Assembly (NCBI GenBank): GCA_964407695.1
Contig: CAYOWQ010000009.1
Coordinates: 1 to 64,000, forward strand
Source: CAYOWQ01 sp964407695
GTDB taxonomy: Bacteria > Planctomycetota > Phycisphaerae > Phycisphaerales > SM1A02
Direction of reading: 5' to 3'
Length of the DNA stretch: 64,000 bases
Under the pieces are notes generated by a model. It did not search any database. It was given only the letters and a program-made list of their open reading frames with translations, and had not been told where the DNA came from. The position numbers and the translations under genes were made by a program. This document shows positions 43,255 to 51,782 of the stretch, in pieces. How positions within the stretch are numbered: position 1 is the stretch's first letter; each line of letters starts with the position of its first letter.

Positions 43255-45297
43255 ATGAAGTACCGAGCCATCACTCTTTGGGCCGTCCTGTTGCTTGCCG
43301 GGGTCGCCGGGGCTCAGTTTGGGGGGTTGGGGTCGTCGACCGCCGAAACCTCCGAAGCCGGCTTCACCGATTCGCGGCAGCATGTCAGGGCGGAGATTGT
43401 GCCTTCGGAAATTACTCTCGAACCGGGTACGGCCGGTGCGTTCGCGATCGTCATGAATCACGACGCCGAATGGCACACCTGGACCAATCCCGGCAATATC
43501 CCCACCGGAACGGTGGAATTCGAGTATGCCCGTCGAACTGAAGTGAGCGGTGGGGTCTCAACCTCTTCGACATTGCTGGTCCCTGTCGAGCTCATCCAGT
43601 GGCCCAAGACCGAGTCGATTGTCGCTGATGTCGGCGATGGCCCGGCGACCTACGCCGTCTTCGCCGGCCAGGCGACGATCTTTGTGCCCTTCGCCGTCGC
43701 CGCCGACGCTCAGCCGGGCACCGCGTCGCTTTCTCTCAACCTTGACTTTCAGAGCTGCAATGCCGCAACGTGCCTGCAGCCCGCGACCATCACGCTTTCG
43801 GCCAAAGTGAACATTGCCGCGAAGGGATCTCTCTCAATTCCATGGTCGGGCGACCCCAAGTCCTTCGAAGGCTTCGACTCATCGCGACTTGAAAAGGCTG
43901 CCGCCCTGGTCAGCACCGCAACGTCCCCAACCCGAGGCGGGCCCGACCCCACACCCTCAACGAACAGTTCCGCGCCGGCCCCGGCCGCGGTCGCGCCGCC
44001 GCGTGATGTGCTCGGCATGATCATTCTGGCCCTGCTTTCGATTGCCGGCGGATTTGTGCTCAACCTCACGCCCTGTGTTCTCCCCATCATTCCGATCAAG
44101 ATTCTGACGATCAGTCAGCATGCCGGGTCACCGGGAAAGAGCCTTTATCTTGGCCTGTGGATGGCGCTCGGCGTCGTGGCGTTCTGGGCCGGAATCGGAA
44201 TACCGGCCGCGCTGTTTACCAGTGCGGCAGACCCATCGCGTATCTTCGGCATCTGGTGGCTCACAACGGCGATCGGCGTGCTCATCGGCCTCATGGGCAT
44301 CGGCATCATGGGCCTCTTCCAGATTCAGCTTCCTGCCGCCGCCTACGCGGTGAATCCGAAGGCGGACACCGCCTGGGGCTCATTTGTCTTCGGCATCATG
44401 ACCGGCGTGCTCGGCCTGCCGTGCTTCGGCTTTGTCGCGGGTGCTCTACTCGCCGGGGCCGCCACCCTGCCTCCTCTGATGATCGTGATTGTGTTCACCG
44501 GGATCGGCCTCGGCATGGCATCGCCATATCTGATCCTTTCGGCGAATCCCCGCTGGGTTGATCGCATTCCGCGAACTGGCCCGGCCAGCGAATTGGTGAA
44601 GCAGGTCATGGGACTGTTGTTGCTTGCGGCCGCCGCCTACTTCGTCGGCTCGGGACTCATTGCCCTGGTCAGTGACCGGCCGTGGCTGGGACGACAACTT
44701 CACTGGCTGATCGGAACCACTTTTGCGGTCTTGGCCGGCCTGTGGCTGATCATGCGAACGTTCCAGATCACGAAGAAACCCGCGGCCAGGTTCTCCATGA
44801 CACTTCTGGGTCTGCTCCTTGGCGGCGTTGCCGTTCTGTATTGCCTCGATACCTCCGGCAAGGCAAAGGAGACATGGCTTGCCAAGAACGCGGCGACGGG
44901 CCATGACGGCTCGTTCACTCCTGGTGTCTGGAACGACTACTCGGAGGAGGCCGTCGCCCAGGCCCGCGCGAGCCACAAGATCGTGGTGCTCGATTTCACG
45001 GCCGAATGGTGTCTGACGTGCAAGACGCTCAAGGCCGCGGTGCTCAACCGTGAACCGGTGCACACCGCCCTCAAGCAGGATGACGTCGCGCTCTTCACCG
45101 TCGACCTCACGAGCAACGCAGCGCCCGGCTGGGAAACTCTTCGTTCACTGGGGAAGACCGGAATCCCATTGTTGGTCATCTATTCGCCGGACGACGACAT
45201 CCCGTGGATGGCCAACGCGTATACGTCGGATCAGGTGATGTCAGCGCTCAGCAGCGCTCGACCGTCCGCCGTGGCCGACCGCCGGCGCGACAACTAA
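43255..45297 (+). CDS. dsbD: thiol:disulfide interchange protein DsbD
   Basis: Carries reducing power from cytoplasmic thioredoxin to the periplasm. The 680-aa protein has a signal peptide (LWAVLLLAGVAGA). An N-terminal periplasmic domain follows, with HTWTNPG and a Cys pair in SCNAATC. The CcdA-like membrane domain of about eight helices carries its two redox cysteines at TPC274VLP and LPC390FG. The C-terminal thioredoxin domain has WC586LTC589. All three DsbD modules are therefore intact. ATG 43255 was chosen for the signal peptide and promoter box. Divergent from fliM; its stop overlaps convergent DUF4286 by 4 bp. Confidence 0.94.
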   Translation: MKYRAITLWAVLLLAGVAGAQFGGLGSSTAETSEAGFTDSRQHVRAEIVPSEITLEPGTAGAFAIVMNHDAEWHTWTNPGNIPTGTVEFEYARRTEVSGGVSTSSTLLVPVELIQWPKTESIVADVGDGPATYAVFAGQATIFVPFAVAADAQPGTASLSLNLDFQSCNAATCLQPATITLSAKVNIAAKGSLSIPWSGDPKSFEGFDSSRLEKAAALVSTATSPTRGGPDPTPSTNSSAPAPAAVAPPRDVLGMIILALLSIAGGFVLNLTPCVLPIIPIKILTISQHAGSPGKSLYLGLWMALGVVAFWAGIGIPAALFTSAADPSRIFGIWWLTTAIGVLIGLMGIGIMGLFQIQLPAAAYAVNPKADTAWGSFVFGIMTGVLGLPCFGFVAGALLAGAATLPPLMIVIVFTGIGLGMASPYLILSANPRWVDRIPRTGPASELVKQVMGLLLLAAAAYFVGSGLIALVSDRPWLGRQLHWLIGTTFAVLAGLWLIMRTFQITKKPAARFSMTLLGLLLGGVAVLYCLDTSGKAKETWLAKNAATGHDGSFTPGVWNDYSEEAVAQARASHKIVVLDFTAEWCLTCKTLKAAVLNREPVHTALKQDDVALFTVDLTSNAAPGWETLRSLGKTGIPLLVIYSPDDDIPWMANAYTSDQVMSALSSARPSAVADRRRDN

Positions 45298-45611
45298 ACC
45301 TCGCCAATAATGCTGAACACGCTGGCGCCGACGGAACGTGAGTAGGTTACGCCACGCTCCGGGGAAAATCGCTTCAATCCCTCAGCGCGAAGTCGAGGCG
45401 CATGGTCGCGTTCATAACGCGAAAATGCGTCGCGCGAGTCAAAGTGATATCTCACTTCACAGACCGCGGATTCGCCATCGAGCCTGACCACCTCCGCATC
45501 GACCGCACCCGCCGCGAGTACGTCTTCGAGATGTTCCTGAGCCAACCAGGCAATCCATTCCTCGGCAACGTCGCCGCTGGTGAATTCGGCACGCACGGTG
45601 TAGCAGATCAT
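45294..45611 (-). CDS. DUF4286-like small protein
   Basis: A 105-aa protein resembling DUF4286: WIAWLAQEHLEDVLAAG, then VRYHFDSRDAFSRYERDHAPRLRAEGLKRFSPE and a YSRS element. The family is of unknown function with a ferredoxin-like fold related to antibiotic monooxygenase domains. It is the last gene of the wecA-like/O-antigen-ligase operon (4-bp overlap), which gives no clear functional hint. Confidence 0.75.
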   Translation of the reverse strand: MICYTVRAEFTSGDVAEEWIAWLAQEHLEDVLAAGAVDAEVVRLDGESAVCEVRYHFDSRDAFSRYERDHAPRLRAEGLKRFSPERGVTYSRSVGASVFSIIGEV

Positions 45612-48058
45612 GGCGAACCCTCCCTGGGTTGCGGGGGATGCAAATCGGGTCTGTTCACAGCGTTGTCGATCCTACTCTCGGCCTGTCTCTGGAGCGATTC
45701 GGGCATTTGCTTCAATGGATCGAGGCGGAAGTTCTCGTTGAGGCGGAGTGCATCGCGGTACAGTTCGGATGCTTCGGACAGGTCTCGGGCCTTCCACGCC
45801 GCATCAGCGGCACGTCGTTTCCATTGCCAATTGCCCGGATCGAGCCGGGAGACGCCCTTCCACGACTCAACCTGGGGTCCCCAGATGTTCTCAAGCGTGG
45901 CCCGGACCTCAAAGACTTCCGCCCTGAGCAGTGCTTCTCGAAGCGAGATCGACTCATCACTCGGCCGCCAGTTCAGGATTTCGAGATTCCGAAGCTCGCC
46001 GGAGTCAACTTCTTTGTACAGCTGAACCGAGCGAAGTTTCATGTTGACAGCGGTGAGCCAGAGATGGCGATGCATGGCATGCATGCCTGATTCTTCTGTC
46101 TCTTCCCAAATCCTTGGGCGAAGTTCATTGCTAACCCCTTCGCGAACCTGTAGCTCCAGTTTCGCAAGATCACCAACGAGGTCTCCGCGATCTTCGATTG
46201 GCCGCGAATGTCGATTCAAGAGAACGTAGTCAAGTTGGATGCTGTGGGCGGCGGCCGCGGCCTTCAGTTGGTCCGCCAGCACCTGAACCGTTGGCCACGT
46301 ACCGGAGTCGTGCAAAGCCGCTTGCAGGCAGGCCCGGCGGAATCGCGAGAATGCCATGAGCGGCTCGGCAGCACTCATGAGTGCCCGATCAAGAGCGACC
46401 GCCGGCACTGCACCGAAGACGCCGAAACACGAAGCCATTCCGACGGAGAGACCAGCGGGAATCACCGCGAGCAGGGATCGGCCTTGTGTTCGACGGGTGA
46501 CCTCATGTTCATCTGTGCGGTACGCGGCAAGGCCAACCAACACCATCGCCCAGACCACACTTCCCGGTTGCCAGAACGTCATCTCAATCTGACCGTGGCA
46601 CAACAGCACGAGGGCTGCGCAGACCAGGGTCCATCGCTCGACCTTCTCTGAGACCGACGCGAATACATTCAGGCTGATCGCGCTGAGCGCCAGCCCCATG
46701 ACAACTCCGAGCGATCGGAAGACCAAGCCCGGACCATCAATAACTCTCCATTCAAACGCTGCCCCTGCCGCCGATGCACCGAACACCACAAGCACAACGG
46801 GCCACCATGGTGGCCCTGCCGATTTCTTCGACAAGTCGTCAGTCTTGCTCGGGTCAACGTTTGACATTCGACGAATCAAGATTGACACCAGCGCAATCCA
46901 GGCGTACCCCCAGACTCCACAGGCGCAGAGCCAATCGATGAACACGTTGTGGGCGATTGCAGGCTCCTCTGGACACATCGGCGGGCGAAACTTCAGAAAC
47001 GCATCCTGAAATCCTGCCGCCCCCACACCCCGCCACGGATGAGATGCGAAGATGCCTGACGCACCTTCAACGTAGAACCAGCGAAAGAGCAGGCTCTTCT
47101 CGTGGGCGAAATCGATCGGCAGCAGCCCGCGAACTCCGATGGCAGAGATGCACAGACAGATCAATGCAGGCACGAGCCAGCGGGCCTGTCGCATGATGCG
47201 TTGATGCATCATGATTGGAGCGGCGATAGCGACGACCATCGCAAGACCAAGCGCCAGCACGACGATCGCCCCCTTCGAGACCGTGCCGCCGGCAAACACC
47301 TGGGAGAAGATCGCGGCGAAGATCGCCACAGACAGCATGGCCGCCATACCCGTCCAGCCGCTGGTCATGCGCGACCATATGGATCCAATGACGAGCCCTA
47401 CGCACATCACGGCCATGGCGCCCATCACCGATGCATAGACGTTGCCAAGGCCAAACCAACCCAGTGCCTCCGGTTGATAAAGCCGCCGCTCATAGATCTT
47501 CGCGGCGGCGCTATCCGGGGCCCAGCCCTTGTCCGCGAGGAACGCAGTCTTGGTCTGCTGAAACATCTCGACGGTGGCGTTGTGTTCAACCCAGACCTGC
47601 AGAAGGCCCCGAATCGCCAACGGTCCTGCGCCGGCGATCAGGATCGCCAGCATCATGCGGCGACGAGCCGGGTCGGCGGCGAGGTGCGAAGCCGCGATCG
47701 CGCTCCACACCGCAGCCGCCCACGTGGATCCCCGCCACATCTGCGTGGTGTCCGACCATCCGTGCAAGAGAAGCACTGGAATGGGAATCAACGCGAGCGT
47801 GACGGTCGTGCAACAAATCCGCCGACCCTCCCGGGTCGTTGCCCGGAACGCCAACGCCGACGCAAGAAACAGAGTCACATCAAGGGCGAAGCTCCACGAC
47901 GACCACATCGCCGCCATGGGTTCCGGATCGAGGAGAGGGTCGACATCGAAGACTCGGAGTTCAACGCAGTTCGTCAGTAGTCGCAGTACGGCAATGCCAG
48001 CAATGATGCAGGCAGCCAGATTGCCCGTGAGGCGATTCGGTTCGCCTTGGTCGCTCAC
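45608..48058 (-). CDS. O-antigen ligase (Wzy/WaaL-like) membrane protein with TPR-like tail
   Basis: An 816-aa polytopic protein with about twelve hydrophobic helices over the first ~540 residues. A periplasmic loop opens FASHPWRGVGAAGFQDAF and runs on to AHNVFIDWLCACGVWGYAW, the arrangement of the Wzy_C/O-antigen ligase family (HNxFxxxxxxxGxxG). The last ~250 residues are soluble and helical, ending in a TPR-like unit (RRAADAAWKARDLSEASELYRDALRLNENF). It would polymerise or ligate undecaprenyl-linked glycans at the periplasmic face. It overlaps the wecA-like gene by 4 bp, which supports a surface-glycan role. Confidence 0.85.
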   Translation of the reverse strand: MSDQGEPNRLTGNLAACIIAGIAVLRLLTNCVELRVFDVDPLLDPEPMAAMWSSWSFALDVTLFLASALAFRATTREGRRICCTTVTLALIPIPVLLLHGWSDTTQMWRGSTWAAAVWSAIAASHLAADPARRRMMLAILIAGAGPLAIRGLLQVWVEHNATVEMFQQTKTAFLADKGWAPDSAAAKIYERRLYQPEALGWFGLGNVYASVMGAMAVMCVGLVIGSIWSRMTSGWTGMAAMLSVAIFAAIFSQVFAGGTVSKGAIVVLALGLAMVVAIAAPIMMHQRIMRQARWLVPALICLCISAIGVRGLLPIDFAHEKSLLFRWFYVEGASGIFASHPWRGVGAAGFQDAFLKFRPPMCPEEPAIAHNVFIDWLCACGVWGYAWIALVSILIRRMSNVDPSKTDDLSKKSAGPPWWPVVLVVFGASAAGAAFEWRVIDGPGLVFRSLGVVMGLALSAISLNVFASVSEKVERWTLVCAALVLLCHGQIEMTFWQPGSVVWAMVLVGLAAYRTDEHEVTRRTQGRSLLAVIPAGLSVGMASCFGVFGAVPAVALDRALMSAAEPLMAFSRFRRACLQAALHDSGTWPTVQVLADQLKAAAAAHSIQLDYVLLNRHSRPIEDRGDLVGDLAKLELQVREGVSNELRPRIWEETEESGMHAMHRHLWLTAVNMKLRSVQLYKEVDSGELRNLEILNWRPSDESISLREALLRAEVFEVRATLENIWGPQVESWKGVSRLDPGNWQWKRRAADAAWKARDLSEASELYRDALRLNENFRLDPLKQMPESLQRQAESRIDNAVNRPDLHPPQPREGSP

Positions 48059-49164
48059 CGTTTGAGCCTCGTTGACGGGGCAAACTCCAGCATGGCGATC
48101 AACGCCAGGACGAGCAGCGTCTGCACTCCCACAAGTACCGCTTGCCAGCCGGTCAGCCGGCCAAGGGAGATGCCGCCGATCCCGGTGATCGCGGTCAGCG
48201 CCCAGATCGCCATCACCGCCTGGCGCTGGCTCAGCCCCCGCTGAACCAGACGGTGGGAAAAGTGTTGCTGATCTCCGACGAATGGACTTCGCCCCTGTCG
48301 AATCCGAAGAACAGTCACCGAGCAGAAGTCATAAATGGGAATCGCCAGAATGACGATCGGCATAAACACCGCGTACCAGCCGCCGCCCAGAGCGAAATTC
48401 GGATCGGCCGGATCGTGAAAAGTCGTGCGCGCCGTCAGAACGCCCAGCAGGAACCCGATGACGAGTGATCCGCCGTCACCCATGAAGATCGACGCCGGCG
48501 GCAGATTGAATACGAGAAAGCCCAACACGGAGCCGATGAGAATCGCAAGCGTCGCCGCGATGAACCACTGATGGTTGACCAGGGTGGCCGCGAGAAAGAG
48601 CGACGCAGCCACAACGCAGATTCCGCCTGCCAATCCATCCATGTTGTCGAGAAAGTTCATAGCGTTGGTGATCACCACGATCCACAATATCGAAAGGGCA
48701 ATGCTGGGAAGCGGGCCGAGCATGGTCAGCAGACGCACGTCATAGGAGATCGCAAGGATGCCGGCTGCGAGCACCTGGGCTCCGAGTTTCGCTGTCGGTC
48801 CGAGTGGTCTACGGTCGTCAATTAGTCCGACAATGTGGAGCCCTGTAACGCAAAGCAACAGAGCAACCCCGAAACCAAGGCTGTCACGGAGCCGCGCGAG
48901 GTGCGTCCCGATCTCCGGAACGAAATCCTTCAGAAGGCTTTGACCCGCAACCGAGAGGATGAGACACGCGAGAAAAGGGATCGTAAAGCCGAGGTAGATT
49001 CCAATGCCGCCGACATTCGGGACGGCTCGCAGCACCTTTTCGTGCCCCGGCGCCCCGGGAGTGTCCAAGGCACCCTTTCGACGGCCAACAGTGCGGGCCG
49101 CCCATGTCGCCGGGAGCGCGATCAGAAGCGCGGCCGGAATCAGAACCAGAATGGAGGGAATCAC
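48055..49164 (-). CDS. undecaprenyl-phosphate sugar-1-phosphate transferase (WecA/MraY family)
   Basis: A 369-aa membrane protein of the polyprenyl-phosphate N-acetylhexosamine-1-phosphate transferase family, which starts lipid-linked glycan synthesis. Motifs: GLIDDRRPLGP (cytoplasmic Asp pair), NAMNFLDNMDGLAGGI, FMGDGGSLVIGF, and SHRLVQRGLSQRQAV near the end. Since mraY is at 13.1 kb, this is the WecA-type paralogue, probably feeding the O-antigen-ligase-like protein. Start is GTG 49164, with TAGGAT six bases upstream. Divergent from uvrB. Confidence 0.9.
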   Translation of the reverse strand: MIPSILVLIPAALLIALPATWAARTVGRRKGALDTPGAPGHEKVLRAVPNVGGIGIYLGFTIPFLACLILSVAGQSLLKDFVPEIGTHLARLRDSLGFGVALLLCVTGLHIVGLIDDRRPLGPTAKLGAQVLAAGILAISYDVRLLTMLGPLPSIALSILWIVVITNAMNFLDNMDGLAGGICVVAASLFLAATLVNHQWFIAATLAILIGSVLGFLVFNLPPASIFMGDGGSLVIGFLLGVLTARTTFHDPADPNFALGGGWYAVFMPIVILAIPIYDFCSVTVLRIRQGRSPFVGDQQHFSHRLVQRGLSQRQAVMAIWALTAITGIGGISLGRLTGWQAVLVGVQTLLVLALIAMLEFAPSTRLKR

Positions 49165-49170
49165 GCAGAC

Positions 49171-49176
49171 ATCCTA
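49171..49176 (-). promoter_or_regulatory. -10-like box 6 bp before the wecA-like gene
   Basis: On the minus strand TAGGAT, six bases, then the GTG at 49164. No SD. Candidate leaderless promoter, back to back with the uvrB box. Confidence 0.4.
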
Positions 49177-49213
49177 ATCGATGGGCCTCGCGTTGAATGC
49201 ACTCCGCGACACC

Positions 49214-49219
49214 TAGAAT
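49214..49219 (+). promoter_or_regulatory. -10-like box 6 bp before uvrB
   Basis: TAGAAT (five of six matches to TATAAT), six bases, then GTG 49226. TTGAAT lies 15 bp upstream as a possible -35. No SD. Candidate leaderless promoter. Confidence 0.45.
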
Positions 49220-49225
49220 CCGGTT

Positions 49226-51340
49226 GTGACCATTCGCCGCTTCGAACTCGCCAGTCCTTATCAGCCGACCGGGGACCAGCCGGAAGCGATACGCCAATTG
49301 GTTGACGGAGTTCGTTCCGGAGCCCGGCACCAGACCCTCCTGGGAGCCACCGGAACCGGCAAGACTTTCACGATGGCGAATGTGATCGCCCAGACCGCCA
49401 AACCCACCCTGATCATCTCACACAATAAGACTCTGGCGGCGCAGCTCTATGAAGAGATGAAGGAATTGTTCCCCGGAAACGCGGTGAGCTACTTCGTTTC
49501 GTATTACGACTATTACCAGCCCGAAGCGTACATTCCTCAGCGCGATATCTACATCGAGAAAGACTCGTCCAGAAATGACGACCTCGATCGTTTGCGACTC
49601 GCGGCCACCAGCAATCTCATGTCGCGCGATGACGTCATCGTTGTGGCGAGCGTCTCGTGCATCTTCGGACTTGGATCGCCCGAGGAGTATTCAAAGAAAA
49701 CCATGATGGTGGCGGTAGGGGACCGGCTGGATCGAAGGAAATTCTTCCTCGGACTCTCCGATATGCAATACGGCCGCAACGAGATGGCCCTCGAACGCGG
49801 GCAATTCAGGGTCCGCGGCGACGTCATCGAGGTGCACCCGGCCTACGAGCAGTTCGCGATTCGCATCGAGTTGTTCGGCGACGAAGTCGAACGGCTTCAA
49901 CTCATCAATCCGGTTTCGGGTGAGGTCCTGGCGGACGAGACCAAGGTGTTCATTTTTCCCGCGGTGCACTACGTCATGCCGCAGGAGCAGATTCAGCATG
50001 CGGTTCAGGCCATACGGGCCGAGTTGGATGCTCGCGTTCTCGAACTTCGCTCCGAAGGCAAGCTGCTCGAGGCTCAGCGCCTGCTCGCCCGCACCAAGTA
50101 CGACCTTGAGATGATTGAGGAAACCGGATTCTGCAACGGTATCGAGAACTATTCACGCCATTTCGACGGCCGTGCGCCCGGCGCCAGGTCATATACGCTG
50201 CTCGACTACTTTCGCCACGTTCCCGGTCGAAGTGAAGATGACTGGCTGCTGATCATCGACGAATCTCACGTTACCATTCCCCAGATCCGAGGCATGTATT
50301 TCGGGGATCACAATCGCAAGAAGGTCCTTGTTGAGCACGGGTTCCGGCTCCCTTGCGCACTGGACAATCGGCCGCTCAAGTTTGACGAGTTCGAGGAGCT
50401 CGTGCCGCAGATGGTTTATGTCTCGGCCACACCGGGACCGTATGAACTCGAGCAATCCGGAGGTGTGGTGGCCGAGCAGGTCATCCGGCCGACCGGGCTG
50501 GTCGATCCGCCGATCGAGATCAAATCCGCCCGCGGCCAGGTGCCGGACCTTCTGGAGCAGTGCAGGACTCGGGCCGAACGCGGCGAGCGAGCCCTCGTCA
50601 CAGCGCTAACCAAGCGGCTTTGCGAGGATCTGACCGCCTATCTCCATGACAAGGGCGTTCGGGTGCGATATCTGCACAGCGAGATAGACACGTTGGAGCG
50701 GCTCGAGATTCTGCGCGACCTGCGCGAAGGCGAGTTCGATGTCCTCGTCGGCGTGAATCTCCTTCGAGAGGGTCTGGATTTGCCCGAGGTGTCGCTGGTC
50801 TGCATTCTCGATGCCGACAAGCAGGGATTTCTGCGATCGCAGTCGAGCCTCATTCAGACCATGGGCAGGGCGGCGCGCAACGCCAATTCGAATGTCGTCC
50901 TCTACGCCGATTCGGTTACCCCGGATATGCAGGTGGCCATCGACGAGGTCGAGCGCCGGCGTGCGAAGCAGATCGCCTACAACGAAACGCATGGCATTAC
51001 GCCGCAAACCATCAAGAAGGCGATTCGTCGCGGCATCGAACTAGAGCTGGCGGCGACGCGAACGGCCAAGGCGGCCGCAGGAAAACGCCCTCAGAAGCAA
51101 TACGACCGTGAGGAGCTGCTTCGCATGCTTCAGGAGGAGATGCTGGAGGCCGCCAAGGCGCTCGAGTTTGAGAAGGCGGCCCGGCTTCGCGACGAGATTC
51201 GCAAGCTCAAGGATGCACCGGATTTCTCCGGGCCGGGGCCGGTACTGATAGACGAGGACGAATCCGGAGCGGAGAAGCCGGGCATGGCGCGATCAAAGGC
51301 CGGAATCTCGCGGAGCCGCCGGGGCGCCCGAAAACGATAG
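49226..51340 (+). CDS. uvrB: excinuclease ABC subunit B (UvrB)
   Basis: Nucleotide-excision-repair helicase-like subunit that verifies damage and recruits UvrC. The 704-aa protein has Walker A GATGTGKT near residue 38. The beta-hairpin region carries YYDYYQPEAYIP, and DESHVTIPQ is the DEAD-like motif. VGVNLLREGLDLPEVSLVCILDADKQGFLRS and QTMGRAARN are the C-terminal helicase motifs. A terminal UVR domain (ALEFEKAARLRDEIRKL) binds UvrA/UvrC. Start GTG 49226 has no SD but a promoter box six bases upstream. Followed by uvrA, as in few genomes. Confidence 0.97.
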   Translation: MTIRRFELASPYQPTGDQPEAIRQLVDGVRSGARHQTLLGATGTGKTFTMANVIAQTAKPTLIISHNKTLAAQLYEEMKELFPGNAVSYFVSYYDYYQPEAYIPQRDIYIEKDSSRNDDLDRLRLAATSNLMSRDDVIVVASVSCIFGLGSPEEYSKKTMMVAVGDRLDRRKFFLGLSDMQYGRNEMALERGQFRVRGDVIEVHPAYEQFAIRIELFGDEVERLQLINPVSGEVLADETKVFIFPAVHYVMPQEQIQHAVQAIRAELDARVLELRSEGKLLEAQRLLARTKYDLEMIEETGFCNGIENYSRHFDGRAPGARSYTLLDYFRHVPGRSEDDWLLIIDESHVTIPQIRGMYFGDHNRKKVLVEHGFRLPCALDNRPLKFDEFEELVPQMVYVSATPGPYELEQSGGVVAEQVIRPTGLVDPPIEIKSARGQVPDLLEQCRTRAERGERALVTALTKRLCEDLTAYLHDKGVRVRYLHSEIDTLERLEILRDLREGEFDVLVGVNLLREGLDLPEVSLVCILDADKQGFLRSQSSLIQTMGRAARNANSNVVLYADSVTPDMQVAIDEVERRRAKQIAYNETHGITPQTIKKAIRRGIELELAATRTAKAAAGKRPQKQYDREELLRMLQEEMLEAAKALEFEKAARLRDEIRKLKDAPDFSGPGPVLIDEDESGAEKPGMARSKAGISRSRRGARKR

Positions 51341-51358
51341 TCCCCCAAAAACAACGCG

Positions 51359-51380
51359 AGCCGCGTCGGGCGGCTTTCTT
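51359..51380 (+). terminator. possible terminator after uvrB
   Basis: AGCCGC (51359-51364)/GCGGCT (51370-51375), 5-nt loop, followed by the weak tract TTCTT. Confidence 0.45.
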
Positions 51381-51453
51381 CGGACTTCATGTATTGGTTG
51401 GGCTCGCCGGTGGGCTACTTTGGCAACCCCTGATCGGGGATCCTGTCGGCCGA

Positions 51454-51491
51454 AGGCGAATGCATTTGGAGGATCCCTCCAGCATTCGCTT
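51454..51491. other. long imperfect hairpin in the uvrB-uvrA intergenic region
   Basis: GCGAATGC (51456-51463) pairs with GCATTCGC (51482-51489), and an inner GGAGG (51468-51472) pairs with CCTCC (51476-51480) across an ATC loop. Two further pairs extend the base. A second arm follows: CGGCA...CCGG near 51510 can pair with CCGG...TGCCG near 51540. The rest of the ~440-bp gap (51341-51782) holds no recognisable gene. Confidence 0.5.
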
Positions 51492-51782
51492 CGAAGAGTC
51501 GAGCACGGCATGATCCGGTTCAGGAGTCGAGACTCGATCCGGCGTGCCGACTTCGACGTTGGTTTTAACCGTACACGTCATCGCGTTCACTCTATGCATC
51601 TATCTTCGGACAAAAATCACCTCTGGGCGCAGCGAACCCAGAATAATCCTTTCAATCGTCAGCAAATGCAAGAGAATTCCCGGTCATGACGGCGATGCCG
51701 GGAATCATGTCTCCAGGGAATCCGGCGAATGCCGGCGTCGAAATCCGTGAAAGACAACGCCTATGATCGCGGCACGATTCTC

